A stretch of 64,000 nucleotides of DNA from Phaffia rhodozyma. Its lineage: Eukaryota > Basidiomycota > Tremellomycetes > Cystofilobasidiales > Mrakiaceae. Location: assembly GCA_014706385.1 (NCBI GenBank), contig JACGZH010000004.1, positions 1,178,001 to 1,242,000 on the forward strand, in the 5' to 3' direction. Positions within the stretch are counted from its first letter, which is position 1. Every line of letters starts with the position of its first letter. The notes under the pieces were generated by a model that was given only the letters and a program-made list of their open reading frames with translations, was not told where the DNA came from and made no database searches. Position numbers and translations under genes: made by a program. Positions 31,932 to 43,853 of the stretch are shown here, piece by piece.

Positions 31932-32254
31932 GATGTTACTATTTTTTTCGCTTGCTCTTTCTTCATTTATTCTGTCACGTACTTTTGGTTCCGGTTTGAA
32001 CTTGATGTAATCGGTTCATGATGAGATTCGTCAAAAGGATATGTCGTTCGATAAGAGTCTGTTGGAGATTGAGAGAAAGAGAAAGATACAAGAAGTACAA
32101 GATATATGGTCTTGAAGGTTGGAGATAGATACGACAGGTGGGGCGACTGGTCGGTTAATCTACCAAGTAAACTAAAAGAAAGATCAAGTAGCTCTCAGTC
32201 AGCGCCTAACTTTAAAAGTCACGATCAAAGAAGTAAGAAAAAGATACAATGGAG
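31932..32254. other. Intergenic gap between convergent METTL3 and galactokinase
   Basis: This 320-bp AT-rich stretch lies between two stop codons and probably consists of overlapping 3' UTRs. I see nothing else in it. Confidence 0.6.
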
Positions 32255-34945
32255 TTAGAACCTACTTCCAGCGCCACTTCCAGGGCTTGTCTCTAAAACT
32301 GCATTGTCGAAAGCCTCGTCATTTAAGCCTTTGTAACCCTTATAAGTTTGTCGGAGATAAGTTTTGAAAGTTTCAATCGACAGATTGGCTGGAAGGAGCG
32401 AGACAGTACATCCTCCCCAACCAGCACCTGTGAGTCTACTCCCTATGGCACCTCCCGCGAGGCAGATTTGCTGAAGAGCATTGAGTTCTGAGCTTGAGCC
32501 TGACAAAGTGAACAAATGAAACGAAGAGAAACACTTTAACGCTATAGGAACAAGATCAGACAGATAATGGAAGGACCGTACAGTCAAAGTCATCCCTGCA
32601 ACTATTCTGACTCTCATTCATGATCTCCGCCAGCTTTTCGAGTACCTTTTCTTCCTTTTCTTCACTATCAGCAGGATCAGCGAATGCGTTACAGGTTTTC
32701 TTGAACAGGAGAACACGAAGCGATTCGGTAAGGATGTGTCTAGTTCGTTTGTAGAGCGCAAAATGGGTTGCTTCAACTAAATCCATGAATGGTCATAGAG
32801 ATTCATTAGTTCATATTTGATACAGCCAAGGAAGACGTGAGGAAACGAAAGAGACACGTACCTTCGATCCAGTTTTCACCATAAACACGCTCAAATTGTT
32901 CTTCGTCCAGCCCGCATTTGTCTTTTGCATGTTCCTTAATCTCTTTCCATGTCCACCCAATTTCTGCCTTCCCGTCGAGACCTAAGGCCTCATCAAGATG
33001 TTTTAGTATGGTTCTGATAGCTTCTTCGAGAGATAAGTCCGCACCCCGCTCGGTGATGTATTGTTGAACGAGCTGACGAAGCGTCGGCCTGAACGGTTCG
33101 GATTGAGCCGATGCAGGGGACGAGATAGAGAGAGAGAGATGTTTGGCAAAGAAAAGACCAGCGATAGAGGATCTGAGGTGAAGTGTGTGCAGTTAAGATA
33201 ACAACGAGAGAGTCAGAAGACATAGTGTGTTACACGTTCGATGTAAGCTTCAGCCAGAAGACGCTTACTCCACTACCCGAAGATTGTAGTGGATCTTCCC
33301 AGAGTTGAACAGATTGTGGGTCTCGAGCGTGTTCTGTTAACGATTTACACCCACACGAACAATGAAGTTTGTAAGAGAGATTGTTGATATCCCAAGATAT
33401 GCCGGGCTAGATATGCGAACTGACCGAAATTACGAAACGAGCAGATTGAGGCATGGGGACTTGAGTGGCCTCCAGAGCAGGGAAGAACGAGATGTATAGT
33501 GCTGAGTCGACAGAGCCCATCACTGAGGCGGCTTGCTGAAACATATTCAATGGTGTTTGGCTATATTAGCTGAAGTACAGGAGAGGAAGAGGACTCAATC
33601 TTTGAGAACTCACGTCCATCCCACCAGAGTTGACACCCACAACCCGTTCGTTTCTCATCGCCATATCGACTAGTTGACCCTGGTTGCATCTTTCGTGTGC
33701 GTCATTGAGGAACAGGAAAGAAATCGTAGAAGCGACAACCATAGCTGCCGAGGACTAGTTCAATAAAAACACAAAGGTGAGTACAGTCGATCTATGGAAG
33801 GGCCAGATATGATGGGCGACGGGTGTAGACTGACAGAGAGTCCTGCTCCGTCGGGAACAGATCCAGTAACGAGCAAATCGGCATGAGCTGCCGAATCCTC
33901 GATATGCTGCTCTAACACTCCCTATTAGAAAGAAAGAAAGCAGAGTGAGTTGCTATGTGAATTTTTGTTGCTGTTATCATACGGTAAGAGTATACATACA
34001 CAAAATCCAGCCTTTGACGGAGATGCAGGGACAGCTCAGTCAGCTTTGATTTATTTTCTCATACAGAGAATAGACAGAAAAGAGAATAGCCATACCTTGA
34101 CATAGTTAACCCAGCCTCCAGTCACTTTGTCAACTCCAAGCTCCCACGCGCCTTCCTCAGTCTTGTAGGGCGTGAATTTTTGCATCTTGTATCTCTCATC
34201 CATGTTCTCTGCCACGATCATCTCGTCTTCACCGTCCTCGCAGACTTTCGATCGCGAGGTCCGTGTAGCAAGCGCGATGAGAATATCGAATTCGACTGCA
34301 GCAGGTAGGACACCGAACCCAGCTAGTGAATTGAATCAGAAGGGGAATGTATTCAAAGTTAAAATCCAGAATTTTAGTTTGATGCGAAAAGAACACACGA
34401 GCCAGGTAAGATGTCGATTGACGAACCATAGTCTATATGTTCGCCTAAAGAAGAAGAGGGAGAGTGTGAAGAAACAGAAAAGAATGATTCAGTATCAACC
34501 GGATGTAGAATGAACAGACAAGTGAATGAACCAACGACGCACCGATCAAACTAGAGCGCCGAGGAAACGGATGAAACGTTGTGATCACAGTGAAAATCGT
34601 GTCAGGTGCCAATCTTGTCAGCAGTCGGGTCTACTTGACTTGTCGCATGGAGACTCACTTGACCCTTCCAGGTGCTCTACATATTGCAGTGGGCTTGTGT
34701 CCGTAGATCTGTTCAAATTTTTCAATGAGACTGTTCCATCGTTTGCTGATGAGGCGTATGGGATTATTTTCCCATCAAGTCCAGCAAAGAAAACGGATCC
34801 GACGGAGAAGTATGTTGGACGTCTTTAGTAATACGGACGAAAGAACCAGGAAAGTGAGACCGACATACGCCTGGGACAGATGTGAGTTGGGGTAAATCTC
34901 TTGAAGAGTATGATAAATTGGGATGGGTCTCTGGGAGGAGGACAT
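32255..34945 (-). CDS. GAL1: Galactokinase (GHMP family)
   Basis: Phosphorylates galactose at C1 with ATP, first step of the Leloir pathway, in the cytosol. Start at ATG 34945 (MSSSQRPIPIYHTLQEIYP); the next exon gives KRWNSLIEKFEQIYG and CRAPGRV, joined to NLIGEHIDYCGFGVLPAAVE, the galactokinase signature that positions the sugar. An exon near 33840 reads SVPDGAGLS, the start of the ATP-binding GLSSSA motif, completed in the next exon. MAMRNERVVGVNSGGMDQAAS (about 33600-33680) carries the catalytic Asp region. The C-terminal exons hold a lysine/glutamate-rich helix (EEKEEKVLEKLAEIMNES) and the third GHMP motif GSRLTGAGWGGCTVSLLP; TAA at 32255-32257 ends the gene. All three GHMP motifs are intact. 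Whether it also senses galactose, like yeast Gal1/Gal3, cannot be told. Other GAL genes are not in this window. Confidence 0.93.
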
Positions 34946-35467
34946 GGTGGTCGTATGCAGCTTTGTGTAAGTGTGATCGACGAAGAGAGATCCAAAGATG
35001 TCCGGAACAGAGATTTACCGGACGCATCCGATGGGACCAACGGTCCGAGTTCCCGCGGAGTTAACATACATGATTATATATTTGATTGACTTGTAACGAC
35101 CAACTAGATCGCCACGTGCCGGGACCACTGCTGCGCGGATGACACTGATGACGTCGCACGCGCCAAAAAGACGGAACCCAGGCCCACCAGAGTTTTCTCC
35201 GTGCCCTTTTTCGGGTGATAAAAAATCAATGTGCCTGATTGGAGAAAACGGGGTTTCCCTAATAGAAATCTTTCGGACACTCTAATCTTTCATAGTCAAA
35301 GGAACTACAGGAAGCTTTGCTCCTTTTTTTTTTAGACCTGCATCCTTTGACTAGCAACTCGCCTTGAACGATCCCCGAGTAAAAGCATCCTCTATCCTTC
35401 CCCAAACATACACACATCCTTACATCCACATCTGAAGGACATCTCGTTCGATTCTTCTTCTACATCA
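34946..35467. promoter_or_regulatory. Divergent promoter, galactokinase / trehalose subunit
   Basis: About 520 bp separate two start codons on opposite strands. CACGTG (35113-35118) is an E-box for bHLH factors and TGACGTCG (35149-35156) is a near-perfect CRE for bZIP factors. Both lie midway, so they may act on either gene. I found no Gal4-type CGG-N11-CCG site. Confidence 0.45.
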
Positions 35468-38400
35468 ATGCCTAGTACTGCCAGACTTATCGTCGCTTCA
35501 CTTTGTAAGACTCTTATCTTTGTTTCATCTCAGTCTCTCAAAGTTTCCTTCGAATAATCCGGCCACGGCTGATGCACTCTTTCTGCTTCCTTCTTTTCTC
35601 CCCCCAACGCATCTGTTTTGGTCTTCATCTCTTTCTCTCTCTCTCAGTCCTTCCATCAGGAGTTCAATTTGCAAATCCAGCTCCGGCTTCTCCCTCATTA
35701 TCGACAACTACGGATAATATCGAACCCATTTCTGAAGAAGGTCAAGAAGTCGCTCCTCCAGCATCTCCTCCTGCACCATCTTATCCAGAGGCCTTGGGTG
35801 AACGTCCCAAGGATATTCCGGCTGTCTCGTTAGATGGCACAAATGAGCCTTATCATCCGAAAATTGGCCTTGGTGTTCTTCCCGGACCCTCAGTGTTTCT
35901 GAAGGAGCGCAGTCTTAGCGGACTCGGTCCGGGTGGTATCGGCGGTGTATCTGGGTCGAAATCTTCTGGAATTCCCTCGACTCCTGGTCTGGGCGGAGGT
36001 TTCAAATCATCTCAAGGATTGAGTATCATCGATGACCTGGTAAGCGAGTTTGTTGTCTCCTATCTATCGATCCTCGTATACGGCACGCAAGCAACCCCAG
36101 CTTTCGAGATCACGGCTTGAACTTTGATTCATGAGCCGGCTCTCTTGCAAGTCGTCCTTCGTGATGTCATGTACAGATGGCCATCTGTTGTGCACGTTCG
36201 TTGATGATTACTTTCTTATGTACTGTTATATTGACCCGCCTGCCCACCCACGTTATGATATATTTCCTAGACCAAAGCCTCTAAGGCACCTTCTCCTTCT
36301 CCCACTCCAGGGGTCGCCGGACCGGTCGAGAATCCGTTCTTTCCTACTTCGACTACCAACACTTCTACTGCAACCCCAGAAGGCAACAAGTCTCCCATCC
36401 GTCCAGCTGCTGGCGACTCTGCTGGGGTCTCTCTTATCAACGCGGCCACCCGAGCTCTCAACAATGGCTCGTCCAAGCTTGCTAGCGCTGTGCAAGACGC
36501 TACTCGAGGTGTCCGCAGTGAGATGTCTTTGCCGGGCACCCCCCGGGCAACACCATCCGGCTCGGCCTCCGCGTCTTCTCAAAAGCAAAAGTCGAGATCT
36601 CCCGTCATCAGCCAGCCCTCACAGGCCTTCCACCCGCCTCCTCTCAATTCGCCTCTAACCAGAGCGACGTCTAGATCGTCCTCCAGGCGCAGATCGTCTT
36701 CCTCCCATTCGGTCTTTCCTCCCCACCACCACGCCTTGCAGCTCATTCGTAATCCTCAGGGTAACATCGGGCTTCAGAACGCGCTTCATGCGATCGAAGG
36801 AGAAACCAAGGGCATGGTCTGGGTTGGAGCGCTAGCGGACAAGACGGATGAACTCTCAGAGTCGACCAGGGTCGACGTCGAAGCCGCTCTGTGGGAAGGA
36901 GACGATGGAGGAGTCAACCGATCCAAGCCGGTTTGGATCAACGATAGCGTATTCGAGGGTTTCTGTGCGTGTCATCATTCACTCTCTTCTCTGTGTTCCC
37001 TTCAAATGTTTCTCACAATCGATTTCACTTGGTGAAATGTACAGATGATGTCTTCTGCAAGCAAATTTTGTGGCCTACGTTCCATTATTCTACCGTTCGC
37101 AAGGACGAAACGACCAACTGGGAAGATTACGTCCGAGTCAATCAGTCGTTTGCCGATAGAATTGTAGAGACTGTAAGCCATCAGTCAGAAACTCAAGCGT
37201 ATATGTGTATCGCAGCGTACAATGGTCATAATGCTGATCTCTACCTCTGAGGATCTTTCTGTAATAGTACAAAGACGGAGATACCAGTAAGTCTTCTTTC
37301 AAAGCCCCTTCTGGTTGTGCCACTTCCAAATTTGGTCAGACTGACATCCCCTATCGCTCTCCTTTTGCTCCAGTTTTTGTGAACGATTACCATCTCCTAC
37401 TTGTGCCTGCTATGGTCCGAGCCAAACTTCCCAAAAGTATCATTGGACTATTCGTTCATATCGCGTTCCCGAGTTCTGAAATCTTCCGGTGCCTGGCTTG
37501 TATGTTCAGCCCGACACCTTATGTTCTGCTCTGTGGTTGCGCGTTTCCTGACTGATCAGGCCTGATCTTCTTTTTGTTTTTCTCGATGCAGTACGAGAAG
37601 AGCTGTTATACGGAATGCTTGGAGCAAACCTCATTGGATTCCAAACCTACAACGTAAGCATAAACCTCTTTCAAGATCATCAAAGAAAATCTCTTCAAGT
37701 TTTCTGTCAGCTAAATAATTCTGCCGCATATACACATCCTCTTTCCATAATCAGTTCTCTCGACATTTCCGACAGGTCTGCTCTCGAGTTCTTCAAGATG
37801 TAGAAGCCACTCCCAAGGGAATTCAACTCCCTTCCTCGTTTGTAGATGTAGAAGTCTTCGGTATCGGTATCGACGTTGATACTCTCGAGGCTAAGCGAGA
37901 AGAACAGGAGGTTACAGAATGGGCAAACTTGCTAAGAGAACGTTATGGAGATACCAAGCTTATCGTTGCCAGAGATAAGTTGGATGAGGTCAAAGGATTG
38001 AAACACAAGTTGTTGAGTTTCGAGAGGTTCCTTCAGCTCTATCCAGAGTGGATCGGCAAGGTATGTGAAGTTCAATGAACATAAAAAATTTCATTTGACA
38101 ATATTTAACCCGCCTCCTGTTGTCTCTTCCGGTCTTGGCAATTTCCAACAGGTCGTCTTGATTCAGGTCGCTCTTGCTACGACAGAGACGAACGAAGCCC
38201 AAGAAAACATTCACGATCTTGTCACCAGGATCAATTCAAAGTTTTCCAACTCGATCACCTACCAGCCGATTGTCTTCCTCCATACCGAGCCTCCCACATT
38301 CAGCCAGTACCTTGGTCTGCTGACCACGGCTGATGTGTTCATCAACACTAGTTTGAGGGAAGGAATGAACTTGACTGCTCACGAGTTCGTCAGGTGCCGT

Positions 38401-40385
38401 GAGTATATTCTATATTATTTGTTCTCTTTGTCTCCAAAGATCATGACAGTATGCTCAATCGCTGGCTCCATATCCATATAAACATCAGAGGAGGGATCGT
38501 ACGGACCCATGATCTTGAGTGAATTTACCGGAAGTTACAGCTACTCTTCCTTCCGATCTTGTCTCCCCGTCAACCCTGTGGGTTTCTCTTCAGCCACATC
38601 TTTGAGCACATAGTTCTGCGCTCATGATTGATCTTCGTTTCCGTAATGCCCGACAACGATACAGTATGATTACAGTCAGGTGGCCAGAGCTATTAACCAG
38701 GCTTTGACGATGGGCGAAGAAGAGAAAAAGACTCGATGGACGGTACGGCCTTCTCTGTATTATAATGATCATAGAGACTTTCATTACTGACTATGCTATA
38801 CTTGGACCTTTCTCGATCAAAATAGGAGCTCAACGCTCATGTCGTAGACCATACTGCTCAGGCTTGGGCTCGAAGTAAGATTCGAACCATTCTTTTATTA
38901 ATTCAAATTAATTGGCCAAACAAGCGAGACGTACTGCTGATTTCGTCTTTCTCCGTATTGCTACTTTATTCTGATCCACAGAGTACTTGAGCCACCTTGA
39001 ACGAGCTCATGCTGGTCAGCAAAGTCGATTGCCAAACGAGATCCCCAAGTTCGAAGTCAGCGCCATCCAAGAGGATTACAGACATGCTGGAACCCGGCTT
39101 CTGCTAGTTGATTTGGAAGGTGTCGGTATGTGTCTTATTCAATCTTTTGGTTGGCATAACGAACAAGTTGTTATAGCTTGATCTTCACTACTTACCTGAC
39201 GTGTCATTGTCCATAGTCTGGAACGAAGATCCTCGAAAGACTCACGCAGAGGGTTTCAACCCTCCTGCGGAATTGCTCGATCAGCTCAAGATGATGACGG
39301 ACGACCCCAATACTGTCGTCTATTTGCTTTCCGGTCGAGGAGTAACAGACCTGAAAAAGATCCAAGCGGCTGTTCCTAAATTGGGTCTCTTGTAAGTCCT
39401 GTTTCTTCCTCAGATTATATATGTATATAAATGAATCGTACCAGGTCAGCTGACCATCTGCGTTCCGTTGTGTTCTGGGCACAAACAGGGCTGAACATGG
39501 GTGTTACATCAAGCTGGCTGGGGATGATGCTAATCAGGATTGGGTGTGCACGGTGGAAAATCTTGACTTGAGTTGGCGGGCGCCTTGTATCGAGATCCTC
39601 AACTACGTGAGTACGCTCACTCTCCTCTACGTCTTTGGAGTTTTTACTGATCAAAATCCATCATCTGGGGCTTGGATCATGATAGTTCTCGGAAAGAACT
39701 CCCGGAGCGTATATCGAGGACCGGGGAACCTCCCTCGTCTGGAGGTTCTGCAACGAAAAGTCTGGAGAGGCTGAATCCGCTTGGGCTAAGCGGGCGGCGG
39801 CGGAAGCCGCGAACCACGTGTCGGACGTTTTGGCGTACGTGGTCTGGCGCACTGATGTTGCTTTTGGTTCTCTCACTAACGTTTTTGAGTGTTCATCTGT
39901 TTTTCTGACATATGCAGCGAGCGGTACAAGCTTCAGATCTATCCTGGAAAACAAGCGTTCCTCGTTGTTCCACGACAAGTCACCCGTTCTCACGCGGTCG
40001 CTCTCCTGCTCTCGAAGTCTTCCAATCTGAAGGTTCTGCCTTCTCATTTTAACTCGAGCTTGGTCCCTCAGTACGATTTCGTAGCCGCCCTTACTACAGA
40101 TGAAAGGTTTGTCTTGATATAATTCCTCTTTCTGCTCATATGAATTTGTCGGTCGATTCAACCGTCGAACGTGTGTGTGGTTGACTCAATCCCTTTGTCA
40201 TGTGTTCTTGTCTCAGATTGATCGCTGCGCTCAACTCACTCAAACAATCTCGATCGAGAAACAACCCGAGAGGGTCAGTCGTAGTTCACACTGTCTCTGC
40301 CGGTACTCGACAATCACAAGCCAAATGGGCCTGTAATACTGTGGACGCTGCCCAGGTCTTGGTTGATCTCGTGAAAGACGTCTAG
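35468..40385 (+). CDS. Trehalose synthase complex regulatory subunit, Tsl1/Tps3 type
   Basis: Large (about 1,000 residues) two-domain protein of the trehalose-6-phosphate synthase complex. Exon 1 (35468-35503) plus the next gives LIVASLFLPSGVQF, a start typical of Tsl1/Tps3. A disordered Ser/Pro head follows (to about 36740). A GT20 synthase-like domain runs through GETKGMVWVGAL, ILWPTFHY, VNDYHLLLVPAMVR, LFVHIAFPSSEIFRCL, GANLIGFQTYNFSRHF, VEVFGIGIDVDTLE and LNTSLREGMNLTAHEF-like blocks (about 36760-38400). A HAD phosphatase-like domain ends the protein: LLLVDLEGVVWNED, VYLLSGRG, GLLAEHGCYIK and YKLQIYPGKQAFLVVP. The phosphatase nucleophile motif DxD reads DLE, and the synthase motif DRLDxxKG reads DKLDEVKG. 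Both domains are therefore probably inactive, as expected for a regulatory rather than catalytic subunit. Trehalose protects against heat and drying. Confidence 0.88.
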
Positions 40386-40863
40386 TTATTTCTCATCAGT
40401 CTACTTTTGCTCCTCTTCTTCTCTCTGTCACCTCTTTGTGGCCGTCGGTTTCCTCTCTGCTCCTCATTGCTCCCGCTTTCTCAAAATTTCTCTCAGTTTG
40501 AATTTATGGACACCTTTCATACGACTTTTCTTTATTACCATCGAGATTTGGGTCTCACACTGTTATATCTATTTGTAGTTCACCAGGGTACTACGATCTT
40601 GCTTTCGACAATCATTTTGTCATCTTCTTATCAGTGTATCCATGCGTTCTATTTCTTGCATATCGCTTGCAGTCCAGATGTTGGGTGAAAAAAGACAAGA
40701 AATTTCCGCGACGATTTTTTGGCGTTGATGAATTTCCGTGAATTTCCCTTCGCCTGCTGCCTTTACCATCACCCATCACCCCTTTCCACCCGACGAAGGT
40801 CAACCCTCCGACCCTTTCCCCTCTCTCCTTTTCACTCTCAGTCTTCCGTTTGGTTGGAAAATC
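40386..40863. promoter_or_regulatory. Intergenic region before PRP46
   Basis: About 480 bp between the trehalose subunit stop and the Prp46 start on the same strand. The first part should be 3' UTR; the pyrimidine-rich part from about 40740 looks like a promoter/leader. An upstream ATG at 40738 opens a different frame and is not used by the conserved protein. Confidence 0.5.
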
Positions 40864-43169
40864 ATGTCGAACGAAGAAGATCAAGTCCAGATTCAATCAC
40901 AGGTGCCGGCTATTCAAAGCTTGTTGAAACAATCGGCGGCGAGATCGCGTGCTTTGTTTCTCAACCAGTTGAACGGTCCGATCCCTCAGGATGATGTTTC
41001 GTTCGTCTTTCCCAATCTTGCTCCATCTATTTCTTCTCGTTTCATATTCCTTCCTTGTTCTTCTTCATCTAGTCTGAGCTGGGTTCTTCTCAGAGGGACT
41101 TCAACTTGAAGGGAAGGATCCGAGATGCAGGACAGGAAGCTCAGAACTCACTCCTAATCTTGTCCTATCTTCTCTACTTTTTTCTCTTGCCTCTCTGAAA
41201 ATGCATGGACGGAAACGAACGCAAATCACAGGACCCAAGTTGGAATCCGATCCAGAGTCCACGCAGAATACAAAGATTCTCAATCGTTACCTCCTTCGCT
41301 GGCCGCTATGCAGGCAGGAGGAGTCGGTGGTCCGAAGAGACCTAAGGCTGCTAGTGGAACGGCTGGACAGTTAATGATTGGAAATGGGTTTGTTCTCTCT
41401 TCCCTCTCTCCCTTTTGTTTCTGGGTACTATTGAAGTTTGTGGCTGTACGGTTTGGAAAAGTGAATAATGGATGGACAGACCGGGTTGTCCAGTTGTGGG
41501 ACAAGCGTGTGTAGAGTCAGTGTATGATAGGGAGCACATCGGTAAAGGTGTAGACAGTAGTAGAGCGGAAATTGGAAGTGGGATAGGTGTAGAAGAACGG
41601 AGACGAGACCCGTAGAAGAGCTGAGCGAGGTTCCAGTCGAGAACTCAAGCTCTGACACGTGTTCTCTGTTTTTTGAACCATCTACAGAGATACCCCCACG
41701 AACGGTAGTTCGTCAAAACCAGACCCCAACGCGCCCTCCCAGTCTCTCGTTTCTTACAGACACTCGATAGGACTCGCCGGTCAGGGTGGTCAACACTCCT
41801 CCCTTCTCTCTCAACAGTTGATGAAGAGGAAGGAGGCTCGAGAGGTCCAACCTGAATACCACGCTCAATGTCCGTTCTTTCTCAACGTTTTCTTTTGCGC
41901 CTCTCACCCATCATACTTGGTATTGATCTGACGTGTCTTTGACGTGATTTTTGGACGCACTTCGTGTAAATATAGGGAAACTGACCAGAGTCATCTCCGG
42001 TCATCTTGGTTGGATCCGTTCGGTAGCGGTCGAGCCTGGAAACCAATGGTTTGCTACTGGAGCTGGTGATAGGGTCATCAAGATTTGGGATCTTGCCTCG
42101 GGAGAGTTGAAGCTTAGTTTGACAGGTCATATCAGCACGGTCAGAGGTCTGGCCGTCAGTCCAAGACATCCGTATCTGTTTTCGTGTGGAGAAGATAAGG
42201 TGTGTCTCTTGTTCATTCGGGTGACTTGCCATGTTCAAATTGGCAAGTTTTCAGAAGGCTGATCGATTTCTGGAATGCGAGCGGAGCGTAGATGGTAAAA
42301 TGTTGGGATTTGGAAGTCAACAAGGTTATTCGAAAATATCACGGTCATCTTTCTGGAATTTACAGTCTGGCGTATGTCGGCTCTCATATCTTATTGTCAT
42401 TTGTTTGGAATTTAACTCGCTGACGCGTAAACCCCCTCTTGCCAAATAAATGGACAAACAGCCTTCACCCTACATTAGATGTACTTGTGACAGCTGGTCG
42501 AGATGCAACCGCTCGAGTTTGGGACATGAGGACTAAAGCTCAAGTACACGCATTGACAGGTCATACGGGTACGATCGCGGATGTCAAATGCCAGGAAAGT
42601 GATCCCCAGGTGATCACTGGTAGTATGGATAGCACCATCAGGTTCGTAGTCTGTCGTTTTTCTTATCTTCGGCGCTCAGAGTTCTAACTCATAGCGATGA
42701 TTGAAATCTGACTTCCCCTTCGATTTGTTCGAATTGAATCGATAGACTTTGGGATTTGGCAGCTGGAAAGACGATGACGACGTTGACTCATCACAAAAAA
42801 AGTGTTCGAGCACTCGCGGTGTCACCTGTGGAGTACTCCTTCGCGTCCGGTAGCGCAGGTGGAAACAACATCAAAAAGTGGAAATGTCCCGAAGGAACGT
42901 TCGTTCACAACTTCTCAGGACACGATGCGATCATCAACACCATGTCCGTCAACGACGAAGGCGTTCTCTTTTCCGGAGCAGACGACGGAACAATCACTCT
43001 GTGGGACTACGCTACCGGTAAACCATTTCAGCACATCAAAGATATCCCTCACCCTGGTTCACTCGATGCCGAGAGTGGAATCTTTACGTCTACGTTCGAC
43101 AAGACTGGAACGAGGCTCATCACTGGTGGTGCCGACAAAACGATCAAAATTTACTCTGAGCAAACCTAG
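40864..43169 (+). CDS. PRP46: Pre-mRNA splicing factor Prp46 (PLRG1, WD40)
   Basis: Prp46/PLRG1 is a core part of the Prp19 complex (NTC) in the spliceosome. Start ATG 40864 ([15 protein letters not shown]), then a helical head ([17 protein letters not shown]), a Gly/Ser-rich linker ([17 protein letters not shown] near 41308, [23 protein letters not shown] near 41800-41870) and a seven-bladed WD40 propeller. Visible blades are [86 protein letters not shown] and a last one ending [38 protein letters not shown] and [12 protein letters not shown] are typical blade ends. The long final exon (42740-43169) holds the last three blades. The protein is complete and close to the family in the propeller; only the head is divergent. 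At least six introns are present. Confidence 0.95.
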
Positions 43170-43853
43170 ACGTGGATCATCATCTCTGCCATGGGCTAAC
43201 CTTACAAAATGCCCCGGTTGGCTGTACAGAGTCAGAGAGCGGAGAGTGAACAACGACGAGCTTTCCCTTGAGACTTCTCCCATCTCCCTTGGTGTTTTCC
43301 TCTTCTTGCTACTTTACCTCAGAGCTGTATCATATTATTCGTTTTTTCCTCCTTGCCTTGCTCAGTGATCCTACCTAGAAAGGAGTACTCATCTGAGACA
43401 TACACAAATAGCCATTCGCATCCTTAACCTGATCATTATAAGAAACATATCCGTACCGATATATGTTCATCTTAAGCTGCAAACCCAACAGGAAACAAAC
43501 CCCTTAGAACACGCCTCAAATCCGTCATCTGATGCTACAGATATATATGAGCAGCTTGCATTGAAAAACAGACTCGAAACAGTCTAAGGATAAGTCTTGT
43601 CAGACCCGATTTGATGACGTTGTTTCCGTGTCGATTGTTCGTTCTTTCCACATCGTCTGTTTTTTTATATACCAATCTTCTTGAAATTTCAGTCTTTTCA
43701 ACAAGAGAAGAGCTGATAATGCAGTCTAAGATTGATTTCATAAACAAAAGTCATACACGTTTGACTCTTCTCTCCTTGACGTCCTTTTACTCCATTCTTC
43801 TTCTTTGATTTTTTTAAGAAACAAACTTTACTTGTAGGAGACGGAAAGGTCAA
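43170..43853. other. Intergenic gap between convergent PRP46 and CCT8
   Basis: About 680 bp lie between the two stop codons. The sequence is AT-rich and without a conserved ORF. It is long for a 3'-3' gap in this window, so a small non-coding RNA is possible, but I saw no snoRNA or tRNA signature. Confidence 0.5.
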
